From assembly GCA_044375415.1 (NCBI GenBank), contig JBILMS010000035.1, forward strand, positions 1 through 35,197: a stretch of DNA of 35,197 bases, given 5' to 3'. The stretch's first letter is position 1. The number at the start of each line of letters is the position of its first letter. Positions 33,322-35,197 of this stretch are shown in pieces. This DNA is from JAWXBG01 sp044375415 (GTDB lineage Bacteria > Bacteroidota > Bacteroidia > Flavobacteriales_D > Sanyastnellaceae). The notes under the pieces were generated by a model that saw nothing but the letters and a program-made list of their open reading frames with translations, did no database searches and was not told the DNA's origin. Both the position numbers and the translations under genes were made by a program.

Positions 33322-34542
33322 TTATTCAACTATAAGACGTGCCGTGTGAACGCCCTTAGCTCCCGTGAGTGAAACCATATAACATCCGGGGTTCAAGAAT
33401 TCTACATTTAAAGATGAAGAGCCCTTGATCCCGTTTTGAGTATAGCAAAGCTTGCCTGAGAGATCCTTAATGGAAAGTACCGCATCTTCGGATGTGCTCG
33501 GGGCAATCCACAACTCTCCTGAACTAATGGGATTTGGAAACACTGAAAGATTAGAGGCATCCACTTCAGATACACTATTGATATTATAGGCAGATGCCGC
33601 GAAAACCCTATTGTCACAAACTATCTCGGATACATTATCCGGAACGAAGCCCGTCTCAAATGTATTCGTTATGGTATTCACAACAATCATTTCGGCATTG
33701 AATCCGGAGCCAAATCCGACAAGAAGCATATTTCCGGAGTTCTGATCGTAGGAAGACGAACCTCCTAAAAAAGCATTAAAGCCGGTAAGTTCAACGACAT
33801 CCGTCACTTCACCCGTCAGCAGGTCTATTTCAATCACCTTATTGCCGGCAGAAAAACCTTCGTCGTTAATCATCATGTACAAAGCGAAAAGTCGGTTGTT
33901 CACATTATCATAATGAACACTCGTAACGGACCCGGTGCCCTCCAAACCGGTGAGTGTAGTTTTCACAAAAGAAAACTCATCGTCGCGAACCGGAATGGCA
34001 TATAAACAGGTTGATGGTGTGTTGTCATAGCCGACATAATAGATAATTCCGCTATTCGAATCAAAACCCAAAGCGTCTACTACAATTCCTTGCACGCCCG
34101 GCTCCAGAATTACGCCCATTTCGACCTCTTGATTAGTATTGAAATCACTCTCCAAAACGCGAATCTCACCTTCAGTTTGAATGGCCAAACTATAAAGCAA
34201 ACCGGTGCTCATATCTATCTCGGCCACATTCGACAATAAGTCAAAATCGATCAATGACTGTGAATCCTGCATTGAATTGAACTGAAGCAACACTCCATTG
34301 TCATTCGAAATACCCCCTAGGTAATAATTTCCATTGTACGCATCAAAAACAGAAGATGCCATCAAATAGGCGTCTAGCTCCGTTCCGTGAACTACCACCG
34401 AATTAGGATCCAAGGCCTGCCATTCCAGTACTTCAATGTCGCTAGTATTTGTGTTAACAGCGGTTCCGATAAGGTTGATTTGAGAAACAGCCGAAAAGGA
34501 AGTAAAAATTAAAATCGCGAGGGTAGGTAAATATGCTCTCAT
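33322..34542 (-). CDS. T9SS-exported propeller-like protein
   Basis: 406 residues from the ATG at 34542, where the signal peptide starts (MRAYLPTLAILIFTSFSAVSQ). The frame is open 26 codons further upstream without protein character. The body has blades of the type YDQNSGNMLLVGFGSG and YDNVNNRLFALYMM, each about 45-60 residues, which suggests a beta-propeller of the NHL/SMP-30 style. A type A sorting domain ends it (VFPNPISSGELWI, LNPGCYMVSLTG). Probably a surface or released protein; ligand unknown. It follows another T9SS gene on the same strand, separated by a terminator. Confidence 0.85.
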   Translation of the reverse strand: MRAYLPTLAILIFTSFSAVSQINLIGTAVNTNTSDIEVLEWQALDPNSVVVHGTELDAYLMASSVFDAYNGNYYLGGISNDNGVLLQFNSMQDSQSLIDFDLLSNVAEIDMSTGLLYSLAIQTEGEIRVLESDFNTNQEVEMGVILEPGVQGIVVDALGFDSNSGIIYYVGYDNTPSTCLYAIPVRDDEFSFVKTTLTGLEGTGSVTSVHYDNVNNRLFALYMMINDEGFSAGNKVIEIDLLTGEVTDVVELTGFNAFLGGSSSYDQNSGNMLLVGFGSGFNAEMIVVNTITNTFETGFVPDNVSEIVCDNRVFAASAYNINSVSEVDASNLSVFPNPISSGELWIAPSTSEDAVLSIKDLSGKLCYTQNGIKGSSSLNVEFLNPGCYMVSLTGAKGVHTARLIVE

Positions 34543-34599
34543 CTTATCTAGGTTGGAAGTAAGACAAACATACTTACTATTTGTTCCTTTACAAATTGT

Positions 34600-34629
34600 T
34601 AAAACAACAAAGCCCGCCAAAAGCGGGCT
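34600..34629 (-). terminator. Intrinsic terminator after the last T9SS gene
   Basis: Perfect 7-bp stem AGCCCGC / GCGGGCT with a 5-nt loop, followed on the minus strand by TTGTTGTTTT. It lies 24 nt past the stop at 34653. Confidence 0.8.
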
Positions 34630-34652
34630 CTGTCCTGAATCTCAAGCAAACA

Positions 34653-35197
34653 TCAGTATGTTTTCACAAACTTGCCGCTTGCCTCTCTTTCTCCAATCAA
34701 CCGAAGAAAATAGGTGCCTGATGGGGCTTCGGTTAGGTTAAGTTGGTTTTGTCCCGAAATGATCGCCTGGCGCAGAAATACTCGTCCGCACACATCGAGC
34801 ACTTCCACAAATTGGTGTTCGTTTCTGTCGGCAGTGAAGTATAAAGTGTTCGCACAAGGGTTAGGATAAACGTTCACGAAATCTGCATCCCATTCGTCGA
34901 CCGAGATGTATACAAAGTCGATACAATCGGAAGTTACGCTTCCATTGTTTCCATATACTATAACAGCAAATGAACCGGATGAGGTTGGTGCAAATGTTGA
35001 ATTCGTGGCTCCGCTAATGGGGCTATTGTTGTTATTGCAATCAATCCACTGATATGCATTTCCCTGTTGGCCTCCACTCAAAACACCGTTGTTGTTTTGC
35101 AGATCAAAACTCATCTCCATCATATCTACATTAATGTATATGAGGCTATCACAACCAAACATGTTTTCTGTCGTTTGCACATAGTCACCCTCCGAGG
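34653..35197 (-). CDS. T9SS-exported protein, C-terminal part only
   Basis: The frame is open through the window end, so at least ~180 C-terminal residues are present and the start is outside. The visible part begins with a SEGDY-x-QTTENMFGCDSLIYINV unit, the flavobacterial 'GxYTQTLTNxxGCDS' repeat of secreted proteins. Next is a PKD/Ig-like stretch (YQWIDCNNNNSPISGATNST). Last is a type A sorting domain (VNVYPNPCANTLYFTADR, APSGTYFLRLIGE). A GTG at 35180 could be read as a start but falls inside the repeat and is not used. Confidence 0.85.
   Translation of the reverse strand, partial: SEGDYVQTTENMFGCDSLIYINVDMMEMSFDLQNNNGVLSGGQQGNAYQWIDCNNNNSPISGATNSTFAPTSSGSFAVIVYGNNGSVTSDCIDFVYISVDEWDADFVNVYPNPCANTLYFTADRNEHQFVEVLDVCGRVFLRQAIISGQNQLNLTEAPSGTYFLRLIGEREASGKFVKTY

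Overview
The window looks like chromosomal DNA of a Bacteroidota bacterium, most likely a free-living member of the Flavobacteriales (inference). The signs are: six secreted proteins ending in a type IX secretion (T9SS) type A sorting domain; a SusC-like TonB-dependent receptor; promoter elements of the Bacteroidota form TAnnTTTG upstream of several genes and both tRNAs; single-domain bifunctional phosphoglucose/phosphomannose isomerase; and many short lipoproteins. No phage, plasmid, CRISPR array, rRNA or complete insertion sequence was seen. The only mobile-type gene is a REP-associated (RAYT/IS200-like) transposase.

Layout. 1-5.1 kb: a T9SS cargo protein facing the pgi/pmi-lipB operon, whose promoter carries a 23-bp palindrome, then a second T9SS protein with three internal repeats. 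5.3-8.6 kb: a soluble TPR hybrid histidine kinase convergent with an AlkC-type DNA glycosylase. 8.9-11.0 kb: the RAYT gene with an in-frame REP-like palindrome and a 9-bp minisatellite, tRNA-Met(CAT), a secreted coiled-coil protein and tRNA-Arg(CCT). 11.2-14.7 kb: a leftward membrane group: RraB-like protein, a patatin phospholipase with a membrane hairpin inserted in its catalytic domain, a 5-TM protein overlapping it by 4 nt, and a 7-TM protein. 14.9-18.9 kb: an MDR oxidoreductase, a small surface protein broken by an in-frame TAG, and a TonB-dependent receptor. 19.0-26.8 kb: leftward cell-surface genes: a large lipoprotein, a tiny basic secreted protein, a P-domain/CotH/T9SS protein, a lamin-tail T9SS protein, an intradiol dioxygenase-like protein and a MuiA-family protein. 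27.1-30.0 kb: a LytS/LytR-type two-component pair. 30.0-35.2 kb: three small envelope genes, a YjdM zinc-ribbon protein and two more T9SS proteins, the last one cut by the window edge.

Functionally the window mixes housekeeping genes (sugar isomerase, lipoylation, DNA repair, tRNAs) with a large envelope and secretion load. Nothing here is a recognised defence system. The best candidates for something undescribed are the patatin/membrane-protein cluster, the RAYT gene that carries its own REP-like palindrome in frame, the dioxygenase start placed just behind an intrinsic terminator, and several palindromes next to promoters. All functions are assigned by reading motifs; no database search was made.
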